From assembly GCF_017349315.1 (NCBI RefSeq), contig NZ_JAFMPP010000004.1:1-64000 (forward strand): DNA of 64,000 bases. The letters are read 5' to 3'. The notes beneath the pieces are model-generated. The model had not been told where the DNA came from, made no database searches, and saw only the letters and a list, made by a program, of their open reading frames with translations. Position 1 is the first letter of the stretch, and the number at the start of each line of letters is the position of its first letter. The DNA is from Jiella flava (GTDB lineage Bacteria; Pseudomonadota; Alphaproteobacteria; Rhizobiales; Rhizobiaceae). Shown piece by piece: positions 18,121 through 29,578 of this stretch. The translations under genes were made by a program, and so were the position numbers.

Positions 18121-19221
18121 TCAGCCGTCTTGCGGGTTCATGGCCTCTTTGAGCGATGCGGCGCGCGCTTCCTTGAGGGCGATCCGCCTGGCGAGAAACG
18201 GCACGAGGGTGGCGATGGCGATGAAGCGGATCACGTGGTGGGCGGCGACATAGGCCGGATCGATCTTGAACTGGAAGGCGAGGACGGTCAGCGCTTCAAG
18301 CGCGCCCGGCGCGTAGGCGAGCGCGACGTTCGGCGCTGGCAGCCCGGCCAGTTTTACCGCGGCAAGGCCGGCCAGCCCCATGCCGACGAGGCTGAGGGCG
18401 AAGCAGCTGAGGGCCGGCAAAAGCAGCCGCAAGAACGCCTTGCCGTCGATGCCGTTCAGCCGCGAGCCGACGAGGATGCCGAGAAGGATCAGGCTCGGGA
18501 TCGCCAGTTCGGCCGGCAGCGACACGATGGCGATATTGGTGCCGTGGACAATGGCGCTGCCGATCAGGGCGCCGAGCATCATCCCGCCGGGCAGCTTCAG
18601 CTTCGAGGCGAGCATCGCCGGCACGGCGCACAGCGCGAAAAGCGATAGAAAATCGAACAGACTGCCGTCTGGACTGGCGCGGACCGCCGCGCCCATCGGC
18701 CCGGTTCCCTCAAGGGCCGCCAGCAGCGGCACCAGCGCGCCGATCAGCATCAACAGGCGGATGCTCTGGATGACGATGATCTGTCCGAGATCGCCCTTGG
18801 TTTCCGAGGCCGCCGCGACAACGAAGGAGAGCGCGCCCGGCAAGGAGGCAAACAGCGCGCTCGGATGATCGAAGTTCAGGATCCGCCGCAAAAAGCCGTA
18901 GCACAGGATGATCGTCAGACCGACGCCGCTGAGCTGGATGGCAAAGGACAGTGGCCAGAGGGCGATTTGCTGGGCGATGGCGGGCGAGACGCCTGATCCA
19001 GCCTGGATGCCGAGTACGAAGAAGACGGCGGTCTGCACCGGCGTCGGCAGTCGGGTGTCGATCCCGGCAAAGCTTGCGATGCTGACGGTGATCACGGGGC
19101 CGATCAGCCAGGCAACCGGCAGTGCGAGAGCGTTGGCGAGAACCCCGCCGAGGCTGGCGAGGACGATGGTGACCGTCAGATCCCGCAGCCGCCTGGCCGA
19201 AAATCCTGCCGCTGAGCTCAC
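18121..19221 (-). CDS. AbrB-family membrane protein
   Basis: About 366 residues, ten or so hydrophobic helices in two similar halves, as in the AbrB (ammonia monooxygenase-like) membrane family named after the E. coli gene; it is unrelated to the AbrB DNA-binding protein. PVAWLIGPVI in the first half and LPGGMMLGALIGSAIV in the second mark the duplicated unit. The transport role is unproven. The GTG at 19221 overlaps the upstream stop as GTGA and has GGATCGGG eight bases before it; an ATG at 19239 is possible but lacks a ribosome site. The gene is translationally coupled to the aminotransferase. Confidence 0.8.
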   Translation of the reverse strand: MSSAAGFSARRLRDLTVTIVLASLGGVLANALALPVAWLIGPVITVSIASFAGIDTRLPTPVQTAVFFVLGIQAGSGVSPAIAQQIALWPLSFAIQLSGVGLTIILCYGFLRRILNFDHPSALFASLPGALSFVVAAASETKGDLGQIIVIQSIRLLMLIGALVPLLAALEGTGPMGAAVRASPDGSLFDFLSLFALCAVPAMLASKLKLPGGMMLGALIGSAIVHGTNIAIVSLPAELAIPSLILLGILVGSRLNGIDGKAFLRLLLPALSCFALSLVGMGLAGLAAVKLAGLPAPNVALAYAPGALEALTVLAFQFKIDPAYVAAHHVIRFIAIATLVPFLARRIALKEARAASLKEAMNPQDG

Positions 19222-20387
19222 ACCTGGAACCCGATCCATTCGGCCAGGCGATGGGCCGCCTGCTCGACCTCGTCCAGCCGGCGATGGAAGCAGGCGCGAA
19301 AGAACGGCGCGCCCTGCGGCCCAAAGGCGGTGCCCGGTGCGATCGCGACCTTCGCCTCGTCGACGATCCGAAAGGCGGCGGTTCGCGTGTCGCTGATCCC
19401 GTCGACCTTGAAGAAGGCATAGAAGGCGCCGTCCGGCGGCGTCAGCTCGACCCGATTGGTCGCCGTCAGGATGTCGCAGAAGATGTCACGGGCCGTCTCG
19501 GCCCGGGCGATCTGGTTTTCGACGAACTCCTCGCCGCGCACCAGCGCGGCGATCGCGCCCCGTTGCATGAACGGGGCGACGCCGGAATTCGAATATTGGA
19601 TCAGGTTTTCGATCATCTGGCCGAGCGCCGGGCTGGTCTCGATCCAGCCGACGCGCCAGCCGGTCATGGCCCAGTTCTTGGAAAAGGAATTGACGAAGAT
19701 GATGGCGTCGTGGGAGGCTATAACGTCGTGGAAGGACGGCGCGCGCTCGCCTTCATAATAGAAGCGATTGTAGATCTCGTCGGCAATGATCACCACGCCG
19801 GCCTCACGGGCGATCGCAAGGATCGCAGCCAGCGTTGCTTTGCTGGCTGTCCAGCCGGTGGGGTTCGACGGCGTGTTGACGAAAAGGACGCGGGTCTTCG
19901 GGGTGATCGCGGCCTTCAGCTTGTCGAGATCGAGCTGCCAGCGGCCGGCTTCGAAATCGAGGGTCACCTCACGCCGCTTCGCGCCCATCAGGCCGGCGGC
20001 GGCCTCAAAATTCGGCCAGACCGGGCCGACATAGACCACCTCGTCGCCGGCGCCGGCGAGCGCCATCAGGCAGAGCTGGATCGCATGCATGCCGGATCCG
20101 GTGACGAAGAAGCGCGCCGGCTCGAGATTCTGGTCGTAGAGCCGGCTGGTATAGGCCGACAGCGCCTCGCGCAGCTCCGGCAGGCCGCGCTGCCAGGTGT
20201 AGAAGGTCTCGCCCGCCTTGAGGCTCTCTGCCGCCGCATTGGCGATGAATTGCGGCGTCGGCAGGTCACCCTCGCCGGCCCAGAGCGGGATGATCCCATC
20301 CTTGCCCCGGGCGTGATTGACGACGGCGACAATGCCGCTCTCGGGCGCCTCGACAGCTTCGCGGCGCAGGCGTGACAGATCGACCAT
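19218..20387 (-). CDS. Fold-type I aminotransferase (class I/II)
   Basis: About 389 residues. The PLP lysine lies in NSFSKNWAMTGWRVGW, preceded by ADEIYNRF and NTPSNPTGW, all classical for the aspartate-aminotransferase fold. A substrate cannot be named; WAGEGDLPTP replaces the more common GEPDF-type opening. I chose the ATG at 20387, where the conserved N-terminal helix begins; a longer frame starts at 20453. It overlaps the AbrB-family gene by four bases, so the pair forms an operon. Confidence 0.87.
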   Translation of the reverse strand: MVDLSRLRREAVEAPESGIVAVVNHARGKDGIIPLWAGEGDLPTPQFIANAAAESLKAGETFYTWQRGLPELREALSAYTSRLYDQNLEPARFFVTGSGMHAIQLCLMALAGAGDEVVYVGPVWPNFEAAAGLMGAKRREVTLDFEAGRWQLDLDKLKAAITPKTRVLFVNTPSNPTGWTASKATLAAILAIAREAGVVIIADEIYNRFYYEGERAPSFHDVIASHDAIIFVNSFSKNWAMTGWRVGWIETSPALGQMIENLIQYSNSGVAPFMQRGAIAALVRGEEFVENQIARAETARDIFCDILTATNRVELTPPDGAFYAFFKVDGISDTRTAAFRIVDEAKVAIAPGTAFGPQGAPFFRACFHRRLDEVEQAAHRLAEWIGFQV

Positions 20388-20577
20388 GGAACTCAGAAAG
20401 CCTTTGAAAATATGCGTAAAAGCATAGCGTGTCGCGGGAATGCGACCCTGCATGTAGCAGTTGCTGCCCTGCAGCGAAAGCGGGCGCGCAAGGCAGAAAT
20501 GGGGGGTGTGATTGCCCGCTCGGCGGCTTTCATGCCGCGGCGAACGACAGGAGGATTTGCAGCCCAGAGATCACAAA

Positions 20578-20605
20578 GGGCCCGGAGCGTTGCCGCCCCA
20601 GGCCC
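20578..20605 (-). terminator. Terminator downstream of pnp
   Basis: Read on the minus strand, a 12-bp stem (GGGCCTGGGGCG / CGCTCCGGGCCC with two wobble pairs) closes a GCAA tetraloop and is followed by TTTGTGAT, about 40 bp after the pnp stop. Confidence 0.65.
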
Positions 20606-20645
20606 AGAGTTCGTCGGTCGAGGATGAACCGCTAGAGAGCAGGTC

Positions 20646-22781
<2,136 letters not shown>

Positions 22782-23104
22782 GCGTTGCTTGCCTTTCTCG
22801 CTCCGCTTCCTCGCCTTCAAGGCGGTCCACACGGAACAACAGGTGTCGTTTTTAAAAACGCGCCATGGGCAAGACGGCGAGAGGCTTCGGGCGGCACCGC
22901 ACACGAGCGGGCGTCGGGCGTATCAGGCCCCATCGAGCCCTCGCGAAGCATCCGGCAATCCTGCCCCATGACCGTTTGCGGGTCCAAAGCCGCACGCGCT
23001 TCAGGCGCGGCTTCAGGGCTTAAGCGATCGCCGCATCAGGCGGGATCGCATTTTTTAAACTGGCGGGCCTTTGGATCTTCGTCCAAAGGCCCGCCAGACG
23101 TTGT
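22782..23104 (-). other. rpsO-pnp intergenic leader
   Basis: A 323-bp stretch without a gene. It holds a 15-bp perfect stem-loop just after rpsO and GC-rich sequence up to the pnp start. In E. coli the matching interval carries the rpsO terminator and an RNase III site for PNPase autoregulation; the same role here is inference. Confidence 0.5.
23061..23096 (-). terminator. Strong stem-loop after rpsO
   Basis: Arms TGGCGGGCCTTTGGA and TCCAAAGGCCCGCCA pair perfectly over 15 bp around a six-base loop, nine bases after the rpsO stop. On the minus strand it is followed by GTTTAAAAAA rather than a long T-run, so partial readthrough into pnp is likely. Confidence 0.7.
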
Positions 23105-23374
23105 TTAGCGGCGCAGGCTAAGACGCTCGATCAGCGTCTGGTAGCGGCTTTCCTCACGCGACTTCAGATAGTCGAGAAGGCGCCGGCGCTGCGAAACCAT
23201 TTTCAAAAGGCCGCGGCGGGAGTGATTGTCCTTTTTATGGGACTTGAAGTGTTCGGTCAGGTTGTTGATCCGTTCGGTCAGGACCGCGACCTGCACTTCC
23301 GGCGAACCCGTGTCGCCGTCCTTCGTCGCATATTCCTTCAGCAGCGCAGCCTTGCGCTCAGCGGTGATCGACAT
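23105..23374 (-). CDS. rpsO: 30S ribosomal protein S15
   Basis: An 89-residue protein, the exact family length. It binds 16S rRNA helices 20-22 early in 30S assembly. [36 protein letters not shown] and the C-terminal YQTLIERL are diagnostic. The ATG at 23374 has AAAGG in front; the longer frame to 23470 is leader sequence. It stands upstream of pnp on the same strand. Confidence 0.98.
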   Translation of the reverse strand: MSITAERKAALLKEYATKDGDTGSPEVQVAVLTERINNLTEHFKSHKKDNHSRRGLLKMVSQRRRLLDYLKSREESRYQTLIERLSLRR

Positions 23375-23596
23375 CGCGATACCCTTTCTGTTGTTATTTG
23401 GGGTCGAGACGCCCTTTGCCGGGATGTCGTCCAGCGCGGGCCGTGGTTCGCGTCCGGCCGTCGAGGCCACAGACGCTGGCCGGCATATAACGGATCATGG
23501 CGGGAAATGCTAGCCGTCGGCCTTGCATAGGGCTTCGCCGACGCCATGGGAGGTGCGCGCGCCGCGATCAGGCTTTAAAAGCGGCGCACCCGGCCG

Positions 23597-23947
23597 TTAT
23601 TTTCGCGACCAGCGCTGCGATTTGCAAAAGATCTTCAAGGCGCAGCCCGTCAGCTTCAGCGCGTTGCCGTTAACCGCCGCCGTGCCCTCATAGGTCTTGC
23701 CATTGTTCGGGTCGGTGACCTTGCCGGCATAATTCGCGCCCGACCCGCTCATCACGCCGATCCGCTGGCCCTTGTGCTGGCCGGTGACGAGGGTGACGCA
23801 ATAGACGCCTTTGCCGCAGGCCACGATCGCAGCCGTCTCGCCGCTGGCCGTGCGCCAGTTGCCGACGATCGGCGCGGAGGCGGCACCGGCGGTGCTGACG
23901 CTTGCCGCGAGCAAGGCGCCGGCGAAAAAGGCTGAAATTTTCGACAT
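23597..23947 (-). CDS. Secreted DUF2147-like protein
   Basis: About 116 residues: a signal peptide (MSKISAFFAGALLAASV, cut near AGAASA), then GNWRTASGETAAIVACGKGVYCV and a C-terminal GCALKIFCKSQRW. This pattern of paired cysteines and tryptophans is that of DUF2147, a small periplasmic domain of unknown role. GGGAGGA precedes the ATG at 23947 at a good distance, so the frame from 23995 is not used. It stands alone, upstream of a gene-free gap. Confidence 0.82.
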   Translation of the reverse strand: MSKISAFFAGALLAASVSTAGAASAPIVGNWRTASGETAAIVACGKGVYCVTLVTGQHKGQRIGVMSGSGANYAGKVTDPNNGKTYEGTAAVNGNALKLTGCALKIFCKSQRWSRK

Positions 23948-24344
23948 TTCGGTTCCTCCCAGATGACCTTCGGCGAGCATGACATGCGCTGTCATTTACG
24001 GAAAGGTAAAAGGCATCTCGATTCGTTTGCCCGCCTTTTTTGCTGGCGCTTGCGTCGATCGCGACAGGTGCCTGGAAAGGCGCGAGGGACTATGTCCAGG
24101 TCTGGCTGAGCCCCGTCGTGGGCGCGTCACGATCGCATGGGATCAGATGGCGCACCATGAAATCGGTTTGCGCGCGGGGCGGGGAGACGGGCGAGCGGCG
24201 CGATCGGTATTGGCGCCGCGGCCGCGTCATCGACAAAAATGGCTGGAAGGTGGCCGCATGCCGGGCTGCGATGGCAATGTCGGCTGATGAAACGGCCGGA
24301 CGGTGACGAGCGGTCCCGCCTTTCATCCGGCGGCCGCGCCGGTC
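23948..24344. other. Gene-free gap
   Basis: Nothing convincing is encoded here. Several short frames cross it in both directions, but none has a ribosome site together with a recognisable domain. It separates the DUF2147-like gene from the end of the glycerol operon. Confidence 0.5.
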
Positions 24345-25832
24345 TCATTGCGTCAGCGTGCGCTTGACCGCCTCGGCCCAGCCGGTGAGCTTGCGGCCGC
24401 GCGTGACGGCGTCCATTTGCGGGCTGAACTGGCGCTCCAGCCGCCAGCGGGCGGCAAAACCGGCCTGGTCCGGCCAGACCCCGGCCTTCTGCCCGGCGAG
24501 CCAGGCGGCGCCGAGCGCCGTCGTCTCCAACACCACCGGACGGTCGACCGGCGCATTCAACAGGTCGGCCAGGCACTGCATGGTGTAGTTCGAGGCGACC
24601 ATGCCGCCATCGACGCGCAGGACGGTATCGGCCGCACCCGGCCAGTCCTTCTTCATGGCGTTGAGGAGGTCGGCGGTCTGGTAGCAGACGGCTTCCAGCG
24701 CAGCCTTGGCGAATTCTTCGGGACCGGTCTTGCGGGTGAGGCCGAAGATCGCGCCGCGCGCCTCGGCGTCCCACCAGGGCGCGCCAAGACCGGTGAAGGC
24801 GGGCACCAGATAGACGTCCTGTTCCGGATCGGCCTTGGCCGCCATCGGCCCGGTGACCTCGGCCTTGTCGATGATCTTCAGGCCGTCGCGCAGCCATTGC
24901 ACCGCCGCGCCGGCAATGAAGATCGAGCCTTCGAGGGCAAAGGAGGTCTGTCCGGCGAGGCGATAGGCGATGGTGGTCAGCAGACGGTTGCGCGAGGCGA
25001 CGCGCTCCTGGCCGGTGTTCAGCACCGCAAAACAGCCGGTGCCATAGGTCGATTTCAGCATGCCGGGTTCGAAACAGGCCTGGCCGAGGGTCGCTGCGTG
25101 CTGATCACCGGCAACGCCGAGCAGCGGGATCGCCGCGCCGAACAGAGCCGCATCGGTGAGGCCGAAATCGCCGTCGCAATCCTTCACGTCCGGCATGATC
25201 GCACGGGGCACCTTCAACAGCCTCAACAGCTCTTCGTCCCAGTCGTTGGCCGAGATGTCGAACAGCATGGTGCGGCTGGCATTGGTGGCGTCGGTGGCAT
25301 GGATTTTGCCGCCGGTCAGCTTGAACAGCAGGAAGGAGTCGACGGTGCCGAAGGCGAGTGTGCCGGCCTCGGCTTTCGCCCGCGCGCCCTCGACATGGTC
25401 GAGCAGCCAGGCGATCTTGGTGCCGGAGAAATAGGGATCGACGATCAGTCCGGTCTTTTCGGTGATCATCGGCTCGGCGCCGTCGGAAACGAGCTTGCGG
25501 CAGAATTCGGCGGTGCGCCGGTCCTGCCAGACGATGGCGTTGTGGATCGACTTGCCGGTTTCACGGTCCCAGACGACGACGGTCTCGCGCTGATTGGTGA
25601 TGCCGATCGCGGCAATGTCCGCCGCCGTGATCGAGGCGTCGGCGATCGCCCCGCGCACCGTTTCGACCACCGAATTCCAGATGTCGTCCGGTGCGTGCTC
25701 GACCCAGCCGGAGCGGGGGAAATGCTGGGGGAATTCCTGCTGCGCGACGCCCTTGATGCGAAAGCCGTCATCGAAGACGATCGCCCGCGTCGATGTGGTT
25801 CCCTGGTCGATGGCGAGGACGTAGCCGGACAT
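24345..25832 (-). CDS. glpK: Glycerol kinase
   Basis: A 495-residue FGGY-family kinase that turns glycerol into sn-glycerol 3-phosphate with [16 protein letters not shown] is the N-terminal phosphate loop; [37 protein letters not shown] and [10 protein letters not shown] are family signatures. The start at 25832 matches the conserved [11 protein letters not shown]; a frame from 25904 has no extra similarity. It is the last gene of the glp operon, separated from glpV by a 14-bp perfect stem-loop. Confidence 0.96.
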   Translation of the reverse strand: MSGYVLAIDQGTTSTRAIVFDDGFRIKGVAQQEFPQHFPRSGWVEHAPDDIWNSVVETVRGAIADASITAADIAAIGITNQRETVVVWDRETGKSIHNAIVWQDRRTAEFCRKLVSDGAEPMITEKTGLIVDPYFSGTKIAWLLDHVEGARAKAEAGTLAFGTVDSFLLFKLTGGKIHATDATNASRTMLFDISANDWDEELLRLLKVPRAIMPDVKDCDGDFGLTDAALFGAAIPLLGVAGDQHAATLGQACFEPGMLKSTYGTGCFAVLNTGQERVASRNRLLTTIAYRLAGQTSFALEGSIFIAGAAVQWLRDGLKIIDKAEVTGPMAAKADPEQDVYLVPAFTGLGAPWWDAEARGAIFGLTRKTGPEEFAKAALEAVCYQTADLLNAMKKDWPGAADTVLRVDGGMVASNYTMQCLADLLNAPVDRPVVLETTALGAAWLAGQKAGVWPDQAGFAARWRLERQFSPQMDAVTRGRKLTGWAEAVKRTLTQ

Positions 25833-25863
25833 TGGATGTCTTCCCGGGCTTGAAAGAAGGATG

Positions 25864-25895
25864 ATCGAAAGCCGGGGCGGACCCCGGCTTTCGAT
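25864..25895 (-). promoter_or_regulatory. Intercistronic stem-loop between glpV and glpK
   Basis: Arms ATCGAAAGCCGGGG and CCCCGGCTTTCGAT pair perfectly over 14 bp around a four-base loop, 14 bp after the glpV stop. No T-run follows, so it is more likely a 3' stabiliser or partial terminator that keeps the binding protein in excess over the kinase. Confidence 0.65.
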
Positions 25896-25909
25896 TTCTG
25901 GCAAGCGGT

Positions 25910-27721
25910 TTACTTGCTTTCGCTCTTGGCGTCGCTGCCGGACACCGCATCCGACTTCATCGCGCCCGAGGCATCGCCTCCACCCTTGTTGGCTTCGGCG
26001 TCGGCCCAGCTCTTCACCAACTCGTCATAGTTGACGGTGATCGGCTTCGGCTTCTCGTTTTCGAGCTTAGGCTGCGGCGCGAGGTTCCCCTCCTTCTTGG
26101 CGAGGTCGACCCAGTACTGCATGTCGTGCTTTTCGTTCAGCTTCGGACCCTTGTCGCCCTGGATGCCGGCCCGCTCGAGACGCGAGAGGACCTTTTCCTG
26201 GTCGGCGCAGAGCGAATCCATCGCCTCCTGCGGGGTCTTGGCGCCGGACGCGGCGTCACCGATATTTTGCCACCACAGCTGCGCCAGCTTCGGATAGTCC
26301 GGCACGTTGGTGCCGGTCGGGGTCCACTGGACACGGGCCGGCGAGCGGTAGAACTCGATCAGGCCGCCGAGCTTCGGCGCCCGCTCGGTGAAGCTCTTGT
26401 CGCGGATCGTCGAGTTGCGGATGAAGGTCAGGCCGGTCTGGCTCTTCTTCACGTCGACGGTCTTGGAGACGACGAACTGGGCGTAGAGCCAGGCGGCCTT
26501 GGCCCGCTTCTCCGGGGTCGACTTCATCAGCGTCCAGGATCCGACGTCCTGATAGCCGAGCTTCTGGCCCTCATGCCAGTACGCACCGTGCGGCGAGGGC
26601 GCGACGCGCCATTTCGGCGTGCCGTCCTCGTTGACGACCGGCAGGCCGGGCTTGGCCATGTCGGCGGTGAAGGCGGTGTACCAGAAGGCCTGCTGGGCGA
26701 TATTGCCCTGGGCCGGAACCGGGCCGGCCTCGGAGAAGGTCATGCCCTGAGCCTCCGGCGGAGCGTAGTTCTTCAACCAGTCGAGATATTTGGTGACCGC
26801 ATAGACGGCGGCCGGGCCGTTGGTGCCGCCGCCGCGATCGACGCAGGAGCCGGTCGGCTGGTCCTTGTCGTTGACGCGAATGCCCCACTCGTCGACCGGC
26901 TTGCCGTTCGGCAGACCCTTGTCGCCTTCGCCGGCCATCGACAGCCAGGCGTCGGTAAAGCGCCAGCCGAGCGAGGGATCCTTCTTGCCGTAGTCCATGT
27001 TGCCATAGACTTTTTTGCCGTCGATATCGCGGCCGGTGAAGAATTCGGCGATGTCCTGATAGGCTGACCAATTGACCGGAACACCGAGATCGTAGCCGTA
27101 TTTCTCTTTGAATTCGGCCTTGATCTTCGGGTCGTTGAACCAGTCGTAGCGGAACCAGTAGAGATTGGCGAACTGCTGATCGGGCAGCTGATAGAGCTTA
27201 CCGTCGGGGCCGGTGGTGAAGGACAGGCCAATGAAGTCGTCGAGATCCAGCATCGGATCGGTGACGTCCTTGCCTTCGTTCTTCATCCAGTCGGTCAGGC
27301 TGCGGACCTGGCCATAGCGCCAGTGGGTGCCGATGAAATCGGAGTCGTTGACGTAAGCATCGTAGAGATTTTGACCCGTCTGCATCTGGGTCTGGATCTT
27401 TTCGACGACGTCGCCTTCCTGAATGACGTCATGGACGACTTTGATGCCGGTGATCTTCGTGAACCAAGGGGCCAGTGTCTTCGACTCGTAGGCGTGGGTC
27501 GTCAGCGATTCCGACACGACGCGGATTTCCATGCCCTGAAAGGGTTTGGCGGCGTCGACGAACCACTGCATCTCCTTTTCCTGGTCGGCGCGCGACAGTG
27601 TCGACATGCCGTTGATTTCCTGATCCAGGAACTGCTTGGCCTCGTCCATTCCGGCGAAAGCCGGGCTGGTGGCGATCGCGATCGCGATCGTCGCGCTCGT
27701 GACCCAGAGACTGCGCTTCAT
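25910..27721 (-). CDS. glpV: Glycerol ABC transporter substrate-binding protein
   Basis: About 603 residues, secreted to the periplasm: signal peptide [17 protein letters not shown] with a cut near SPAFA. The long binding-protein fold starts at [13 protein letters not shown] and is typical of the GlpV proteins found with GlpSTPQ in rhizobia, which deliver glycerol to the permeases. The C-terminal tail of about 30 residues is charged and repetitive ([15 protein letters not shown]). The ATG at 27721 has ACGGGAGGAT upstream. Its place between glpU and glpK supports the role. Confidence 0.9.
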   Translation of the reverse strand: MKRSLWVTSATIAIAIATSPAFAGMDEAKQFLDQEINGMSTLSRADQEKEMQWFVDAAKPFQGMEIRVVSESLTTHAYESKTLAPWFTKITGIKVVHDVIQEGDVVEKIQTQMQTGQNLYDAYVNDSDFIGTHWRYGQVRSLTDWMKNEGKDVTDPMLDLDDFIGLSFTTGPDGKLYQLPDQQFANLYWFRYDWFNDPKIKAEFKEKYGYDLGVPVNWSAYQDIAEFFTGRDIDGKKVYGNMDYGKKDPSLGWRFTDAWLSMAGEGDKGLPNGKPVDEWGIRVNDKDQPTGSCVDRGGGTNGPAAVYAVTKYLDWLKNYAPPEAQGMTFSEAGPVPAQGNIAQQAFWYTAFTADMAKPGLPVVNEDGTPKWRVAPSPHGAYWHEGQKLGYQDVGSWTLMKSTPEKRAKAAWLYAQFVVSKTVDVKKSQTGLTFIRNSTIRDKSFTERAPKLGGLIEFYRSPARVQWTPTGTNVPDYPKLAQLWWQNIGDAASGAKTPQEAMDSLCADQEKVLSRLERAGIQGDKGPKLNEKHDMQYWVDLAKKEGNLAPQPKLENEKPKPITVNYDELVKSWADAEANKGGGDASGAMKSDAVSGSDAKSESK

Positions 27722-27744
27722 GAGGTATCCTCCCGTTACAAAAT

Positions 27745-27780
27745 GCCGGTCGATCCTTTTGGAGATCCGAGCCGACCGGC
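27745..27780 (-). promoter_or_regulatory. Stem-loop between glpU and glpV
   Basis: GCCGGTCG and CGACCGGC form an 8-bp stem around a 20-base loop, between the glpU stop (27811) and the ribosome site of glpV. It may alter relative expression of the two genes. Confidence 0.4.
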
Positions 27781-27810
27781 GGCGGCCCGGATCGCATGGC
27801 GGCTTGCCGC

Positions 27811-28095
27811 TCAGACGAAGCGGAAGACGAGAAGGAAGAAGACGGCGCAAACGATCAACGCGTACCAGAGCGTGAGATCGGTCGACCACAGCCAGCCGAG
27901 GCAGATGAAGGCCGAGCCGAGCAGCGAGACGAACAGCCGGTCGCCGCGGGTCGTCTCAAAGCGCAGGATGCCGACCCGCGGATGACCGCCGGGCGCGACG
28001 TATTCCCAAGCGCCCATCAGCGCGAGCAGGGCAAAAATGGCGATGAAGAAGATGGCGGTCGGCCAGGTCCAGGCCATCCAGGAAAGATCGATCAT
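27811..28095 (-). CDS. glpU: Small membrane protein of the glycerol transporter locus (DUF2160)
   Basis: A 94-residue protein with hydrophobic segments at about 8-28, 50-70 and 72-92. It belongs to the DUF2160 family of small membrane proteins regularly placed between the permeases and the binding protein of glycerol ABC operons, called GlpU in Rhizobium leguminosarum. Its biochemical role is unknown. GAGGTGG precedes the ATG at 28095. Here it is split from glpQ by a 589-bp insert carrying a toxin gene on the other strand. Confidence 0.8.
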   Translation of the reverse strand: MIDLSWMAWTWPTAIFFIAIFALLALMGAWEYVAPGGHPRVGILRFETTRGDRLFVSLLGSAFICLGWLWSTDLTLWYALIVCAVFFLLVFRFV

Positions 28096-28163
28096 GCGGC
28101 CACCTCAGTTGTCGTGTCATCCGTTCCAGCGTATTTTTTCTGGGATCGGAGACGGAAAAGCGT

Positions 28164-28400
28164 ATGAAAATCCGATTTGCGCCCGCAGCCCGTCATGGTC
28201 TGAAAGCGATGCCGCAGGCGGATCAGACAAAGATCGTCGAGAAGCGCGTGCGTTACGCCCGGACGGGACACGGTGACGTCGTAAAACTGAGCGGTCGGCA
28301 GGGTTTTCAGCTTCGTCACGGCGACTGGCGCGCGATCTTTGATTTGGTCGACGGCACTTGTGTCGTCCGCATCGCGCATCGGCGCGAAATCCATCGATGA
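28164..28400 (+). CDS. RelE/ParE-family toxin
   Basis: A 78-residue protein with the RelE/ParE fold pattern: a basic N-terminal strand (IRFAPAARHGLKAMP), a central DVVKLSGRQGFQLRHGDWRAIFD block and the C-terminal VVRIAHRREIHR. Members cleave mRNA on the ribosome (RelE) or poison gyrase (ParE). It lies on the plus strand inside the minus-strand glp operon. The following frame that should encode the antitoxin has no start codon, so the module may be decayed or the toxin tamed elsewhere. Confidence 0.82.
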   Translation: MKIRFAPAARHGLKAMPQADQTKIVEKRVRYARTGHGDVVKLSGRQGFQLRHGDWRAIFDLVDGTCVVRIAHRREIHR

Positions 28401-28409
28401 GGAACGCCC

Positions 28410-28553
28410 ACGAATGAGGCGGTCAATCTGAAGGGCGAAAAGCTGATCAAGGGGTGGGGTCGTCGCAAGAAAGCGGCGCTGATTGCGATGACCTATACGC
28501 GACTGCCGCAGCTCTCGCGCCGCGCCCATTTGATCGCGCCGCCGCAGAGGTAA
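28410..28553 (+). pseudogene. Remnant frame after the toxin, possible decayed antitoxin
   Basis: Ten bases after the toxin stop, a 47-codon open frame begins with ACG where an ATG would be expected (ACG AAT GAG GCG; GAGGAAC lies in front as a ribosome site). Its first residues, NEAVNLKGEKL, are antitoxin-like, but the later part (KGWGRRKKAALIAMTY) matches no antitoxin family I know. The other frames are closed early. Start loss plus scrambling is the simplest reading; initiation at ACG cannot be excluded. Confidence 0.4.
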
Positions 28554-28576
28554 GCTTGAGCTTTGCCGCGGTGCGG

Positions 28577-28631
28577 CCATTCCCTCGCCCTTCGAGGCTC
28601 GCGTCGCTCGCACCTCACGATGAGGGAATGG
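28577..28631. repeat. Dispersed inverted repeat typical of Hyphomicrobiales
   Basis: CCATTCCCTC and GAGGGAATGG bracket a GC-rich core, TTCGAGGCTCGCGTCGCTCG. This layout (CCCTC … TTCGAGGCTCGC … GAGGG) recurs across Hyphomicrobiales genomes as an intergenic repeat. Its presence marks the toxin island as inserted material. Confidence 0.6.
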
Positions 28632-28684
28632 GAAGACCGCTTGCGGCTTATCGGCGGCGGCAACCTGAAACGCCACTTCCCCCA

Positions 28685-29578
28685 TCACACCCGTCCCAGG
28701 GCGAAGCCCTTGGCGATGTAGTTGCGCACGAACCAGATGACGATGGCGCCGGGGATGATGGTCAACACGCCGGCGGCGGCGAGCAGGCCCCAGTCGATGC
28801 CGGCGGCCGAGACCGTGCGCGTCATGATCGCGGCGATCGGCTTGGCGTCGGTCACCGTCAGGGTGCGGGCGAGCAAGAGCTCGACCCAGGAGAACATGAA
28901 GCAGAAGAAGGCGGCGACGCCGATGCCCGACGCGATCAGCGGCATGAAGATCTTGAAGAAGAATTTCGGGAAGGAATAGCCGTCGATATAGGCGGTTTCG
29001 TCGATTTCCTTCGGCACGCCCGACATGAAGCCCTCGAGAATCCACACCGCCAGCGGTACGTTGAACAGGCAGTGGGCGAGCGCCACCGCGATATGGGTGT
29101 CGATCAGGCCGAAGGCGGAATAGAGCTGGAAAAACGGCAGGGCGAACACCGCCGGCGGCGCCATGCGGTTGGTGAGCAGCCAGAAGAACAGGTGCTTGTC
29201 GCCGAGGAACCGATAGCGCGAGAAGGCATAGGCCGCCGGTAGCGCCGCCGCCACCGAGATCACCATGTTCATCACGACATAGATCATCGAATTCACGTAA
29301 CCCATGTACCAGGACGGGTCGGTGAAGATGGTGGCGTAGTTTTTCAGCGTCGGATTGTGCGGGAACAGCGTCATCGTCGAGACGATCTCGCCATTCGTCT
29401 TGAAGCTCATATTGACCAGCCAGTAGATCGGCACCAGCAGGAACAGGATGTAAAGGATCGGGATCAGCGCTTTTGCGCGGAAATGTCCGGATTTTACTCG
29501 TTCGCGCGCCCGGAACGCTGTTTCGGAGCGGCTCTCGCCCGGCAGGCCGCCTGCCGCCATGCTCACGTGGTCGCTCAT
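28685..29578 (-). CDS. glpQ: Glycerol ABC transporter permease 2
   Basis: A 297-residue permease of the binding-protein-dependent type with six transmembrane helices. The EAA loop that contacts the ATPases is DETAYIDGYSFPKFFFKIFMPL, cited by position (about residues 185-206). It forms the inner-membrane pore with GlpP. The ATG at 29578 overlaps the glpP stop as ATGA, so the two are translationally coupled. A frame reaching 30310 is a shadow of glpP. Confidence 0.9.
   Translation of the reverse strand: MSDHVSMAAGGLPGESRSETAFRARERVKSGHFRAKALIPILYILFLLVPIYWLVNMSFKTNGEIVSTMTLFPHNPTLKNYATIFTDPSWYMGYVNSMIYVVMNMVISVAAALPAAYAFSRYRFLGDKHLFFWLLTNRMAPPAVFALPFFQLYSAFGLIDTHIAVALAHCLFNVPLAVWILEGFMSGVPKEIDETAYIDGYSFPKFFFKIFMPLIASGIGVAAFFCFMFSWVELLLARTLTVTDAKPIAAIMTRTVSAAGIDWGLLAAAGVLTIIPGAIVIWFVRNYIAKGFALGRV

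Noticed and set aside
24040-24306. 88-codon plus-strand frame in the gap before glpK
   Set aside because: No clear ribosome site, no recognised family and the composition is that of non-coding GC-rich DNA.
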